From assembly GCA_035306625.1 (NCBI GenBank), contig DATGNS010000290.1:1-5977 (forward strand): a stretch of 5,977 nucleotides of DNA. The letters are read 5' to 3'. A program made the translations under genes and the position numbers. Numbering within the stretch: position 1 is the stretch's first letter; every line of letters starts with the position of its first letter. The stretch is from Serpens sp035306625 (lineage in GTDB: Bacteria > Pseudomonadota > Gammaproteobacteria > Pseudomonadales > Pseudomonadaceae). The notes below the pieces were generated by a model that did no database searches, had not been told where the DNA came from, and saw only the letters and a program-made list of their open reading frames with translations. Of this stretch, positions 1 through 5,977 are shown piece after piece.

Positions 1-174
1 GAGCGCCGCCCGGCGGTACACGACCCGAATGCCAGCTGGACCAGCGACGCCCGGGCGCTGGAGCCCGACGACAGCGTGGTGGGCAGTGCCCGGGTGAGGC
101 GGCCGGCCGACCGGCTGCGCCCCCGCGAGCCCTCGCTGGATCTCGGCGAGGGCTCGCGGGAGCCCGAACGCTAG
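1..174 (+). CDS. C-terminal end of an unrecognised protein (partial, 5' end outside window)
   Basis: This plus-strand frame is open from base 1 to a TAG at 172-174 and gives 57 residues. They are rich in Arg, Asp, Glu and Pro and end in GEGSREPER. I recognise no domain, membrane segment or signal. It would converge on aapP, whose stop lies 15 bases further on, a normal gene arrangement. The last third is encoded by the two arms of a perfect 15-bp inverted repeat, so that part of the protein may be a dispensable tail. A second plus-strand frame also stays open here, as is common at this GC content, so whether this is a gene cannot be settled from the visible part. Confidence 0.4.
   Translation, partial: ERRPAVHDPNASWTSDARALEPDDSVVGSARVRRPADRLRPREPSLDLGEGSREPER
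122..160. terminator. Perfect 15-bp inverted repeat, possible shared terminator of convergent genes
   Basis: The arms CCCGCGAGCCCTCGC (122-136) and GCGAGGGCTCGCGGG (146-160) are exact reverse complements around a 9-base loop. The stem begins 29 bases after the aapP stop codon and lies just inside the end of the plus-strand frame, so it could stop transcripts from both sides. No T-run follows on either strand, so it is not a textbook intrinsic terminator. It may instead stabilise the 3' end of the mRNA. The hairpin is seen directly; its function is inferred. Confidence 0.5.
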
Positions 175-189
175 GCCCGTCCCTAGGCG

Positions 190-963
<774 letters not shown>

Positions 964-997
964 TGTCGTCGTTCCTCGATTCGGGTGGCGCCGCTGC

Positions 998-2098
998 CTA
1001 GCGTTGATGGCCGGTATGCAGCTTCCGCTCCAGGTACTGGCTGTAGCGCGACATGCTGAAGCAGAAGATCCAGAACATGAACGCGGCGAACACATAGCCC
1101 TCCAGGGCGAAGCCCAGCCAGCGGGAGTCGGACAGCGCCGCCTGGACGATGCCCAGCAGGTCGAAGAGCCCGATGATCATCACCAGGGTGGTGTCCTTGA
1201 ACAGCGAGATGAAGGTGTTGACGATCCCCGGGATCATCATCTTCAGCGCCTGGGGCAGCACGATCAGCCCCATGCGCATCCAGTAGCTCATGCCCAGCGC
1301 CGCTGCCGCCTCCTCCTGCCCCCGGGGGATCGCCTGCAGGCCCCCGCGGATCACCTCGGCCATGTAGGCACTCTGGAACAGGGTGATGCCGATCAGCGCC
1401 CGCACCAGGCGGTCGACGCTGACCCCGGTGGGCAGGAACAGCGGCAGCATCACCGAGGCCATGAAGAGGATGGTGATCAGCGGCACCCCCCGCCAGAACT
1501 CGATGAACACCACGCAGAAGCTCTTGACGATGGGCATCTGCGAGCGGCGCCCGAGGGCCAGCAGGATGCCGATCGGCAGGGCCGCCACCATCCCCACCAC
1601 GGCCAGGATCAGGGTCAGCATCAGCCCGCCCCAGCGGTGGGTCTCCACCAGCCGCAGGCCGAAGTGGCCGCCGTAGAGCATCATGTAGGCGAACACCGGA
1701 AAGGCCAGCAGGGTGGTGATGGCCACCCAGCGCTTGAAGGGCAACCGCGGGATCGCCAGCCAGGCGATAAGCCCCGCGAAGCTGGCGAAGACGATGTTCA
1801 CCCGCCACAGCTCGTCGCGGGGGTAGAGCCCGTAGATGAACTGGGTCAGGCGGGCGTTGACGAATACCCAGCAGGCTCCCTCCCGTGAGCAGTCGTCGCG
1901 GCTGGTGCCGATCCAGTCGGCGTTGATGAAGGCCCACTGGATCGTCGGCGTCAGCAGCACGTAGAGCAGATAGAGACCCACCAGGGTGAACACCGTGTTG
2001 ACCGGACCGCTGAACAGGTTGGCGCGCAGCCAGGCCAGGGGGCCCACGGTGCGGATCGGCGCCGGCCGCGCCTCGATCATCTTGTCGTTGTGTGTCAT
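998..2098 (-). CDS. aapM: Permease subunit of the general L-amino-acid ABC importer
   Basis: This 366-residue inner-membrane protein pairs with AapQ to form the translocation channel. The N-terminal half has hydrophobic segments near residues 33-55, 99-116 and 125-143. Between the first two lies a loop with two cysteines (C70, C76) and the stretch FIYGLYPRDELWR, which resembles AapM/BztC proteins. The C-terminal half (about 155-355) is a BPD_transp_1 domain. Its cytoplasmic EAA loop reads EEAAAALG (262-269) and is followed by LPQALKMMIPG, the surface that docks on AapP. The start at 2098 is supported by AGGAG 7 bases upstream, which overlaps the aapQ stop codon and suggests translational coupling. 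Length is close to that expected for AapM. No damage is seen. Confidence 0.94.
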   Translation of the reverse strand: MTHNDKMIEARPAPIRTVGPLAWLRANLFSGPVNTVFTLVGLYLLYVLLTPTIQWAFINADWIGTSRDDCSREGACWVFVNARLTQFIYGLYPRDELWRVNIVFASFAGLIAWLAIPRLPFKRWVAITTLLAFPVFAYMMLYGGHFGLRLVETHRWGGLMLTLILAVVGMVAALPIGILLALGRRSQMPIVKSFCVVFIEFWRGVPLITILFMASVMLPLFLPTGVSVDRLVRALIGITLFQSAYMAEVIRGGLQAIPRGQEEAAAALGMSYWMRMGLIVLPQALKMMIPGIVNTFISLFKDTTLVMIIGLFDLLGIVQAALSDSRWLGFALEGYVFAAFMFWIFCFSMSRYSQYLERKLHTGHQR

Positions 2099-2105
2099 GG
2101 CGCCT

Positions 2106-2110
2106 CTCCT
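2106..2110 (-). promoter_or_regulatory. aapM ribosome binding site overlapping the aapQ stop codon
   Basis: On the minus strand the sequence reads CTAGGAGAGGCGCCATG. The aapQ stop TAG (2111-2109) shares two bases with the AGGAG motif, which sits 7 bases before the aapM ATG at 2098. Ribosomes ending on aapQ would be placed directly at the aapM start, an arrangement that favours equal amounts of the two channel subunits. Confidence 0.8.
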
Positions 2111-3299
2111 AGCGTTCCACCAGCGCCACGCGGGCGTTGAACCAGTTCATGAACATCGACACCAGCAGGCTGATGGTGAGGTAGACCGCCATGGTCATGG
2201 CGATCACCTCGATGGCCTGCCCCGTCTGGTTGAGGGTCGTGCCGGCGAATACCGAGACCAGGTCCGGGTAGCCAATGGCGGTGGCCAGCGAGGAGTTCTT
2301 GATCAGGTTGAGGTACTGGCTGGTGAGCGGCGGGATGATCACCCGCAGCGCCTGGGGCACCACCACCAGCCGCAGCACCAGCCCCTGGGGCAGGCTCAGC
2401 GCCTGGGCCGCCTCGGTCTGGCCGTGGGGGATCGCCTGGATGCCCGAGCGCACGATCTCGGCGATGAACGAGGCCGTGTAGATGGAGAGCGCCAGCCACA
2501 GGGCCAGGAACTCCGGGATCACCGTGATGCCGCCGCGGAAGTTGAAGCCGCGCAGCTCCGGCACGTCCCAGGTCACCGGCACCCCGGTGGCGACCAGCAC
2601 CGCCAGCGGCAGGCCGACGATCAGCGCCAGGGATATCCAGCCCGCCGGCAGGCGCCGGCCGGTGGCCTCGTGGCGGCGCTTGTTCCAGATCACCAGGGCG
2701 ATGCTGGCGACCACGGCGACGGCCAGGGCCAGCGGGATCAGGCCGAAGCCGGACTCGAAGAGCGGCTCAGGCAGGAACAGGCCGCGCACGTTGAGGAACA
2801 CCGCCTCGCCCAGGGACATGCTGTCCCGGGGGCTCGGCAGGGCACGCAGCACGGCGAAGTACCAGAAGAAGATCTGCAGCAGCAGCGGGATGTTACGGAA
2901 GATTTCGATGTAGCCGCTGGCCAGCCGGGCGATCAGCCAGTTGGGCGACAGCCGGGCGATCCCCACCGTGAAGCCGATGACCGTCGCCGCCAGCACGCCC
3001 AGCGCCGAGACCAGCAGGGTATTGAGCAGCCCCACCAGGAAGGTGCGACCGTAGGTGCTCTGGGAGGAGTAGTCGATCAGGCTCTGGACGATGCCGAAGC
3101 CCGCGGTGTTGCCGAGGAAGCCGAAGCCGGTGGTGATGCCCCGCTGGGCGAGGTTCGCCTGGGTGTTGCCGATGATGAAGAGCAGGAAGGCCGCCACGGC
3201 GGCCACCAGCAGCAGCTGGAAGATCAGCGCCCGCTTGGCGCGATCGCGCCAGAACGGCGGCTTGGGGCCCGCCGGCCGGGCCTGGGGTCTTGTGGACAT
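2109..3299 (-). CDS. aapQ: Permease subunit of the general L-amino-acid ABC importer
   Basis: This 396-residue inner-membrane protein is the partner of AapM. Hydrophobic segments lie near residues 24-43, 86-113, 133-152, 184-205, 221-240, 258-283 and 363-386. The permease domain is split, as is usual for AapQ/BztB: FRNIPLLLQIFFWYF (134-148) is separated from the rest by a long insert of about 110 residues. The EAA loop follows EIVRSGIQAIPHGQ and reads TEAAQALSL (295-303), then VVPQALRVIIPPLTSQYLN. The glycine usual in this motif is replaced by Ser302. The start at 3299 has GGAG 9 bases upstream, and the N-terminus is a basic cytoplasmic tail. It lies 113 bases after aapJ copy 2 and 10 bases before aapM. 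Confidence 0.94.
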   Translation of the reverse strand: MSTRPQARPAGPKPPFWRDRAKRALIFQLLLVAAVAAFLLFIIGNTQANLAQRGITTGFGFLGNTAGFGIVQSLIDYSSQSTYGRTFLVGLLNTLLVSALGVLAATVIGFTVGIARLSPNWLIARLASGYIEIFRNIPLLLQIFFWYFAVLRALPSPRDSMSLGEAVFLNVRGLFLPEPLFESGFGLIPLALAVAVVASIALVIWNKRRHEATGRRLPAGWISLALIVGLPLAVLVATGVPVTWDVPELRGFNFRGGITVIPEFLALWLALSIYTASFIAEIVRSGIQAIPHGQTEAAQALSLPQGLVLRLVVVPQALRVIIPPLTSQYLNLIKNSSLATAIGYPDLVSVFAGTTLNQTGQAIEVIAMTMAVYLTISLLVSMFMNWFNARVALVER

Positions 3300-3338
3300 G
3301 GGGAAGGTCTCCGCCTGGATCCGTCAAGCAGCGTGCGG

Positions 3339-3371
3339 GACCGCCGGCCCGGGATCCCCGGGGCGACGGTC
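3339..3371 (-). repeat. Stem-loop upstream of aapQ (second of two)
   Basis: CCCGGG at 3348-3353 can pair with CCCGGG at 3357-3362 across a 3-base loop. GACCG at 3339-3343 can pair with CGGTC at 3367-3371 outside it. Transcribed leftwards, this lies in the untranslated stretch before aapQ, just after the stronger stem at 3382-3403. No T-run follows. It may help set the ratio of binding protein to permease message, which is an inference. Confidence 0.4.
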
Positions 3372-3381
3372 GGGTCGGTTG

Positions 3382-3403
3382 CCCGGTGCCGAGCGGCACC
3401 GGG
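3382..3403 (-). repeat. Stem-loop between aapJ copy 2 and aapQ
   Basis: CCCGGTGCC (3382-3390) and GGCACCGGG (3395-3403) form a perfect 9-bp stem with a 4-base loop, beginning about 9 bases after the aapJ copy 2 stop codon. No T-run follows on the minus strand, so read-through into aapQMP is likely. Stable stems at this place are known in several binding-protein-dependent operons, where they protect the abundant binding-protein mRNA or reduce downstream expression. The stem is seen; the role is inferred. Confidence 0.6.
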
Positions 3404-3412
3404 GCAGGCCGC

Positions 3413-4438
3413 TCAGCGGATCGGCGGAGCGTACTGGATGCCGCCCTCGGTCCACAGGGCGTTGATGCCGCGCTCGATCTCCAGAGGGGAGTCCATGCCG
3501 ACGTTGCGCTCGAAGCTCTCGCCGTAGTTCCCCACCTGCTTGACGATCTGGTAGGCCCAGTCGGCGGAGAGGCCCATGCCCTCGCCGTAGTTGCCGTCCT
3601 GGCCGAGCAGGCGCGCGATGTCCGGGTCATCGGACTCGAGCATCTCGTCGACGTTGTCGCTGGTGATGCCCATCTCCTCGGCGTTGAGCATGGCGAACAG
3701 CGACCACTTCACGATGTTGAACCACTGGTCATCGCCCTGGCGCACCACCGGCCCCAGCGGCTCCTTGGAGATGATCTCCGGCAGGATCTTGGAGGCGTCC
3801 GGCTCGGAGAGCTGGATGCGTAGGGCGGCCAGCTGGGAGGTATCCGAGGTGAGCACGTCGCAGCGGCCGGCCTCGTAGCCGCCCACGGTCTGCTCGGAGG
3901 TATCGAAGACGATGGGGTCGAACTCCATGCCATTGGCGCGGAAGTAGTCGGCGACGTTGAGCTCGGTGGTGGTGCCGGACTGCACGCAGATCGCCGCCCC
4001 GTCGAGCTCCTTGGCGCTGTCGATGCCCATCTCAGTGTGGATCATGAAGCCGATGCCATCGTAGAAGGTCACCCCGGTGAAGTTGAGGCCCAGGGTGGTG
4101 TCGCGGGTGGTGGTCCAGGTGGTGTTGCGGGAGAGCACGTCCACCTCGCCGGACTGCAGCGCGGTGAAGCGCTCCACGGCGTTGAGCGACACGTAGCGCA
4201 CCGCTTCGGCGTCGCCGAAGACCGCAGCGGCCACGGCGCGACAGACGTCGACGTCCAGGCCCTGCCACTCGCCTTCGTCATCCGGGGCCGAGAAGCCCGG
4301 CAGGCCATCGCTGACGCCGCACTGCACGGCGCCACGGTCGCGGGTTTCGTCCAGGGTGGAGGCCTGGGCGACGGAGGTGGCCGCGAAAGACAGAGCGCCG
4401 GCGGAGGCCAGCAGGAGCAGCTTGTTGTTGTTCAGCAT
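3413..4438 (-). CDS. aapJ: Periplasmic general L-amino-acid binding protein, copy 2
   Basis: This 341-residue precursor is the substrate-binding protein that delivers amino acids to AapQM. A signal peptide covers residues 1-26 (MLNNNK, hydrophobic core, cut after VAQA). The mature 315 residues form a family 3 solute-binding protein of the long AapJ/BztA type. Arg112 in TTTRD and Asp199 in VLTSD sit where this fold usually grips the substrate's carboxylate and amino groups (assigned by motif position). Cysteines 40, 66, 151 and 193 are all kept in copy 1, allowing two disulfides. The start at 4438 is chosen over the open frame to 4501 because GAGGA lies 9 bases upstream, the signal peptide begins there, and the predicted sigma-54 start point (about 4499) would leave the 4501 ATG out. 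This copy adjoins the permease genes and has its own candidate promoter. Confidence 0.94.
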   Translation of the reverse strand: MLNNNKLLLLASAGALSFAATSVAQASTLDETRDRGAVQCGVSDGLPGFSAPDDEGEWQGLDVDVCRAVAAAVFGDAEAVRYVSLNAVERFTALQSGEVDVLSRNTTWTTTRDTTLGLNFTGVTFYDGIGFMIHTEMGIDSAKELDGAAICVQSGTTTELNVADYFRANGMEFDPIVFDTSEQTVGGYEAGRCDVLTSDTSQLAALRIQLSEPDASKILPEIISKEPLGPVVRQGDDQWFNIVKWSLFAMLNAEEMGITSDNVDEMLESDDPDIARLLGQDGNYGEGMGLSADWAYQIVKQVGNYGESFERNVGMDSPLEIERGINALWTEGGIQYAPPIR

Positions 4439-4483
4439 GGGGATCATTCCTCGCGTGTATTGTTGGTCTTCTTCGAATCGCGT

Positions 4484-4497
4484 CATGCCGGAGCATG
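4484..4497 (-). other. Small stem-loop with UCCG tetraloop at the predicted 5' end of the aapJ copy 2 mRNA
   Basis: On the minus strand the sequence reads CATGC-TCCG-GCATG, a 5-bp stem closed by C-G around TCCG. The RNA loop cUCCGg belongs to the very stable UNCG tetraloop class. It would begin about 2 bases after the start point predicted for the sigma-54 promoter, in the 61-base untranslated leader. A hairpin at the extreme 5' end can protect mRNA from decay that starts at that end. The fold is seen; its role depends on the start point being right. Confidence 0.45.
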
Positions 4498-4509
4498 TCA
4501 CGGAACAGT

Positions 4510-4526
4510 AGCAAGGATCGTTCCAG
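4510..4526 (-). promoter_or_regulatory. Sigma-54 (RpoN) promoter, -24/-12 type, driving aapJ copy 2
   Basis: The minus strand reads CTGGAACGATCCTTGCT. Against the consensus YTGGCACG-N4-TTGCW only the C after TGG differs (A here). The invariant GG and GC are exactly 10 bases apart, with GG at 4524-4523 and GC at 4512-4511. Transcription would start near 4499, giving a leader of about 61 bases that holds the GAGGA ribosome binding site. Sigma-54 promoters need an upstream activator, and an NtrC-like dyad lies about 88 bases upstream of the predicted start. No comparable sigma-70 promoter is seen in this gap. Confidence 0.75.
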
Positions 4527-4560
4527 GTCAGGAATCGGCGGCCGATATCGCGCTTTCAAC

Positions 4561-4613
4561 GCACGGAGGCCCTCCGGCCGCACCGTCAGGGTGCAAGCGG
4601 GAAGCCTCCGTGC
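4561..4613. repeat. 10-bp inverted repeat centred on the NtrC-like dyad
   Basis: GCACGGAGGC (4561-4570) and GCCTCCGTGC (4604-4613) are exact reverse complements. Their centre of symmetry is base 4587, the same as that of the inner GCACC/GGTGC dyad; the 9 bases between the two levels are not symmetric. If read through from aapJ copy 1, the RNA would fold as a two-tiered hairpin just after that gene's stop codon, without a T-run. As DNA, the outer arms place extra GCAC and GTGC half-sites 19 bases from the inner ones. Confidence 0.6.
4580..4594. promoter_or_regulatory. Candidate NtrC-binding site (upstream activating sequence)
   Basis: GCACCGTCAGGGTGC is a perfect GCACC-N5-GGTGC dyad, the core of the NtrC operator known from enteric bacteria (TGCACCA-N3-TGGTGCA). 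The inner A and T of the full consensus are replaced. Its centre, 4587, is about 88 bases upstream of the start predicted for the sigma-54 promoter, within the range usual for sigma-54 activator sites. A dyad of this length alone could be chance or an RNA hairpin; the pairing with a strong -24/-12 element makes regulation by NtrC the best reading. Confidence 0.6.
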
Positions 4614-4628
4614 TCCCTCAGGGTTCAC

Positions 4629-5642
4629 TCAGCGAACGGGCGGAGCATACTGGATGCCGCCGTCACTCCACAGGGCATTCAGCCCGCGGGCGATATGGAA
4701 CTCGGAGCCGGCGCCGACGTTGCGCTCGAACATTTCGGCATAGTTCCCAACCTGCCTGACGATCTGGAAGGCCCAGTCGGCGGAGAGCCCCATGCCCTCG
4801 CCGTAGTTGCCGTCCTGACCCAGCAGGCGGGCGATGTCCGGGTCCTCGGAATCGAGCATCGCGTCGACGTTGTCGCCAGTGATGCCCAGCTCCTCGGCGT
4901 TGAGCATGGCGAACAGCGACCACTTCACGATGTTGAACCACTGATCGTCGCCCTGGCGCACCGCCGGCCCCAGCGGCTCCTTGGAGATGATTTCGGGCAG
5001 CACCACGGCGCTCTCCGGGTCGGCCAGCTGCATGCGCTGGGCATAGAGCTGGGAGGCGTCGGAGCTCAGTACATCACAGCGCCCTGCCTCGAAGCCGGCG
5101 ATGGACTGCTCGGGAGAGTCGAACACCACCGCCGAGTACTCCATGCCATTGACCCGGAAGTAGTCGGCCAGGTTGAGCTCGCTGGTGGTGCCGGACTGGG
5201 TGCAGACCGCCGCACCGTCGAGCTCCAGGGCGCTCTGCACGCCCAGGCTGCTGGCCACCATGAAGGCCTGGCCATCGTAGTAGCTCACCCCGGTAAAGTT
5301 GAGGCCCATGGAGGTGTCGCGGCTGGAGGTCCAGGTGGTGGTGCGCGACAGCAGGTCCACCTCACCGGCCTGAATCGCCGTGAAGCGCTCAACCGAGTCC
5401 AGCGGCACGAACATGACCTTCTCGGCATCGCCCAGCACCGCTGCGGCAACGGCCCGGCATACATCGGTATCCAGGCCGCGGTAGACATCGTCGTCATCCA
5501 GCGCAGAGAACCCCGGTTGGGCAGCGTTCACCCCGCAGCGCAGGGCATCCCGGTCGCGCACCTTGTCCAGGGTCGCCGCCTGCACCAGCAGGGGCCCGAT
5601 CAGCAGCAGCGCTCCCGCGCCCCATGACAGCCTGTTTCGCAT
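4629..5642 (-). CDS. aapJ: Periplasmic general L-amino-acid binding protein, copy 1
   Basis: This 337-residue precursor is a second complete AapJ/BztA-type binding protein. The signal peptide is residues 1-22 (basic start, hydrophobic core, cut after LVQA). The 315-residue mature part aligns with copy 2 without a gap and is about 71% identical by hand count: about 66% over mature residues 1-100, 61% over 101-190 and 82% over 191-315. The candidate substrate-binding Arg108 (SSRD) and Asp195 (SSD) and all four cysteines (36, 62, 147, 189) are kept, so it looks functional. The start at 5642 has a strong AAGGAGG 9 bases upstream. No convincing promoter is visible in the 163-base gap above it, which also holds a run of eight G (5779-5786). 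It may use AapQMP with a different substrate preference; that is inference. Confidence 0.93.
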   Translation of the reverse strand: MRNRLSWGAGALLLIGPLLVQAATLDKVRDRDALRCGVNAAQPGFSALDDDDVYRGLDTDVCRAVAAAVLGDAEKVMFVPLDSVERFTAIQAGEVDLLSRTTTWTSSRDTSMGLNFTGVSYYDGQAFMVASSLGVQSALELDGAAVCTQSGTTSELNLADYFRVNGMEYSAVVFDSPEQSIAGFEAGRCDVLSSDASQLYAQRMQLADPESAVVLPEIISKEPLGPAVRQGDDQWFNIVKWSLFAMLNAEELGITGDNVDAMLDSEDPDIARLLGQDGNYGEGMGLSADWAFQIVRQVGNYAEMFERNVGAGSEFHIARGLNALWSDGGIQYAPPVR

Positions 5643-5651
5643 CTCGTCATC

Positions 5652-5658
5652 CCTCCTT
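5652..5658 (-). promoter_or_regulatory. Strong ribosome binding site of aapJ copy 1
   Basis: AAGGAGG on the minus strand lies 9 bases before the ATG at 5642. It is the closest match to the Shine-Dalgarno consensus among the starts in this window and fixes the start codon. It suggests high translation, as expected for a periplasmic binding protein. Confidence 0.8.
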
Positions 5659-5805
5659 CCCGTTGTGTCCGATGCCGCCAGCGGACCAGCGCCGCGCGCA
5701 CCGCCTCATGGCAGCATGGTTCATTCCATCGGCAAGTGCGAAATTTCCACAGGCGCAAGCAGGTCGGGTATGGCGAGTGGGGGGGGCGAAGCGGGTCGAG
5801 GGTCG

Positions 5806-5977
5806 CTAGGAGGGGACGCGCTCCAGCAGGCGACGCACAAGTCTGAGCAACAGCACCGCGAAGGCGGCACCGAGGGTATTGGCGAGGATATCCGCCCAGT
5901 CACCGCCGCTGCGGCCCGGCACCGGGATCTGCGCATACTCGATGGCGATGCCGAAGAGCACGGCGGCGAGGAAGGCG
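5806..5977 (-). CDS. VanZ-family membrane protein, C-terminal part (5' end outside window)
   Basis: The minus-strand frame ending in TAG at 5808-5806 gives 56 residues: a hydrophobic stretch AFLAAVLFGIAIEYAQ, then IPVPGRSGGDWADILANTLG, a second hydrophobic stretch AAFAVLLLRLV and a basic tail. The pattern E..Q.....R...D..D...NT.G is the VanZ-like signature between the last two membrane helices. VanZ-like proteins are small integral membrane proteins; the founding member gives low-level teicoplanin resistance, but most chromosomal relatives have no known role and no resistance should be inferred. It lies upstream of aapJ copy 1 on the same strand, 163 bases away, with no clear terminator between. 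A functional link with the importer is not evident. Confidence 0.82.
   Translation of the reverse strand, partial: AFLAAVLFGIAIEYAQIPVPGRSGGDWADILANTLGAAFAVLLLRLVRRLLERVPS

Noticed and set aside
964..1095. Upstream extension of aapP to an ATG at 1095
   Set aside because: It would overlap the end of aapM by almost 100 bases and add a Ser/Arg-rich stretch unlike the family. The ATG at 963 has a well-placed ribosome binding site.
1986..3527. Long plus-strand open frame (513 codons) opposite aapQ
   Set aside because: It is antisense to aapQ, with a composition dominated by Gln, His, Arg and Gly; this is an artefact of high GC content.
4439..4501. Upstream extension of aapJ copy 2 to an ATG at 4501
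   Set aside because: It would put 21 mostly polar residues before a clear signal peptide, and the predicted transcription start (about 4499) lies after that ATG.
5673..5689. Possible sigma-54 element upstream of aapJ copy 1 (CTGGTCCGCTGGCGGCA, minus strand)
   Set aside because: It has GG-N10-GC spacing but only about 9 of 12 consensus bases, lacks the TTGC core and has no NtrC-like dyad upstream. Such matches are frequent in GC-rich DNA.
5779..5786. Run of eight G, possible phase-variable tract
   Set aside because: It lies between genes, more than 130 bases from the aapJ copy 1 start and outside any recognised promoter spacer, so there is no evidence for a switching role.
5721..5936. Minus-strand open frame of 71 codons overlapping the VanZ-like gene
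   Set aside because: It is a different frame over the VanZ-like C-terminus, which has a clear family signature. The alternative translation is Arg/Ser/Pro-rich without motifs.

Overview
The window is a compact, GC-rich stretch of a proteobacterial chromosome. Almost all of it is one minus-strand cluster for a general L-amino-acid ABC importer of the Aap/Bzt type. Codon bias, the acidic mature binding proteins and the overall look suggest a Gammaproteobacterium, plausibly a halophile such as a Halomonas relative. The genus is inferred from style, not shown by a marker gene.

Layout in the direction of transcription (right to left). The 3' end of a VanZ-family membrane protein gene (5977-5806) is followed by a first periplasmic binding protein gene, aapJ copy 1 (5642-4629). 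A 190-base gap follows, then a second binding protein gene, aapJ copy 2 (4438-3413). After a 113-base gap with two stem-loops come the permease genes aapQ (3299-2109) and aapM (2098-998) and the ATPase gene aapP (963-190). aapQ, aapM and aapP are tightly spaced, and the aapM ribosome binding site overlaps the aapQ stop codon. At the left edge, a short plus-strand reading frame (1-174) converges on aapP and contains a perfect 15-bp inverted repeat that may end transcription.

The two binding proteins have mature parts of equal length (315 residues), align without gaps and are about 71% identical by hand count, but they share one set of permease and ATPase genes. The gap between them carries the most informative signal in the window. 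It has a near-consensus sigma-54 promoter (CTGGAACGATCCTTGCT, minus strand 4526-4510) and, about 88 bases upstream of its predicted start point, a GCACC-N5-GGTGC dyad of the kind bound by NtrC. This suggests that aapJ copy 2 with aapQMP is induced by nitrogen limitation, separately from aapJ copy 1.

The importer would work as usual: AapJ captures L-amino acids in the periplasm, AapQ and AapM form the membrane channel, and an AapP dimer powers uptake. I see no mobile element, CRISPR array, tRNA or rRNA. No stretch longer than 190 bases lacks a gene.
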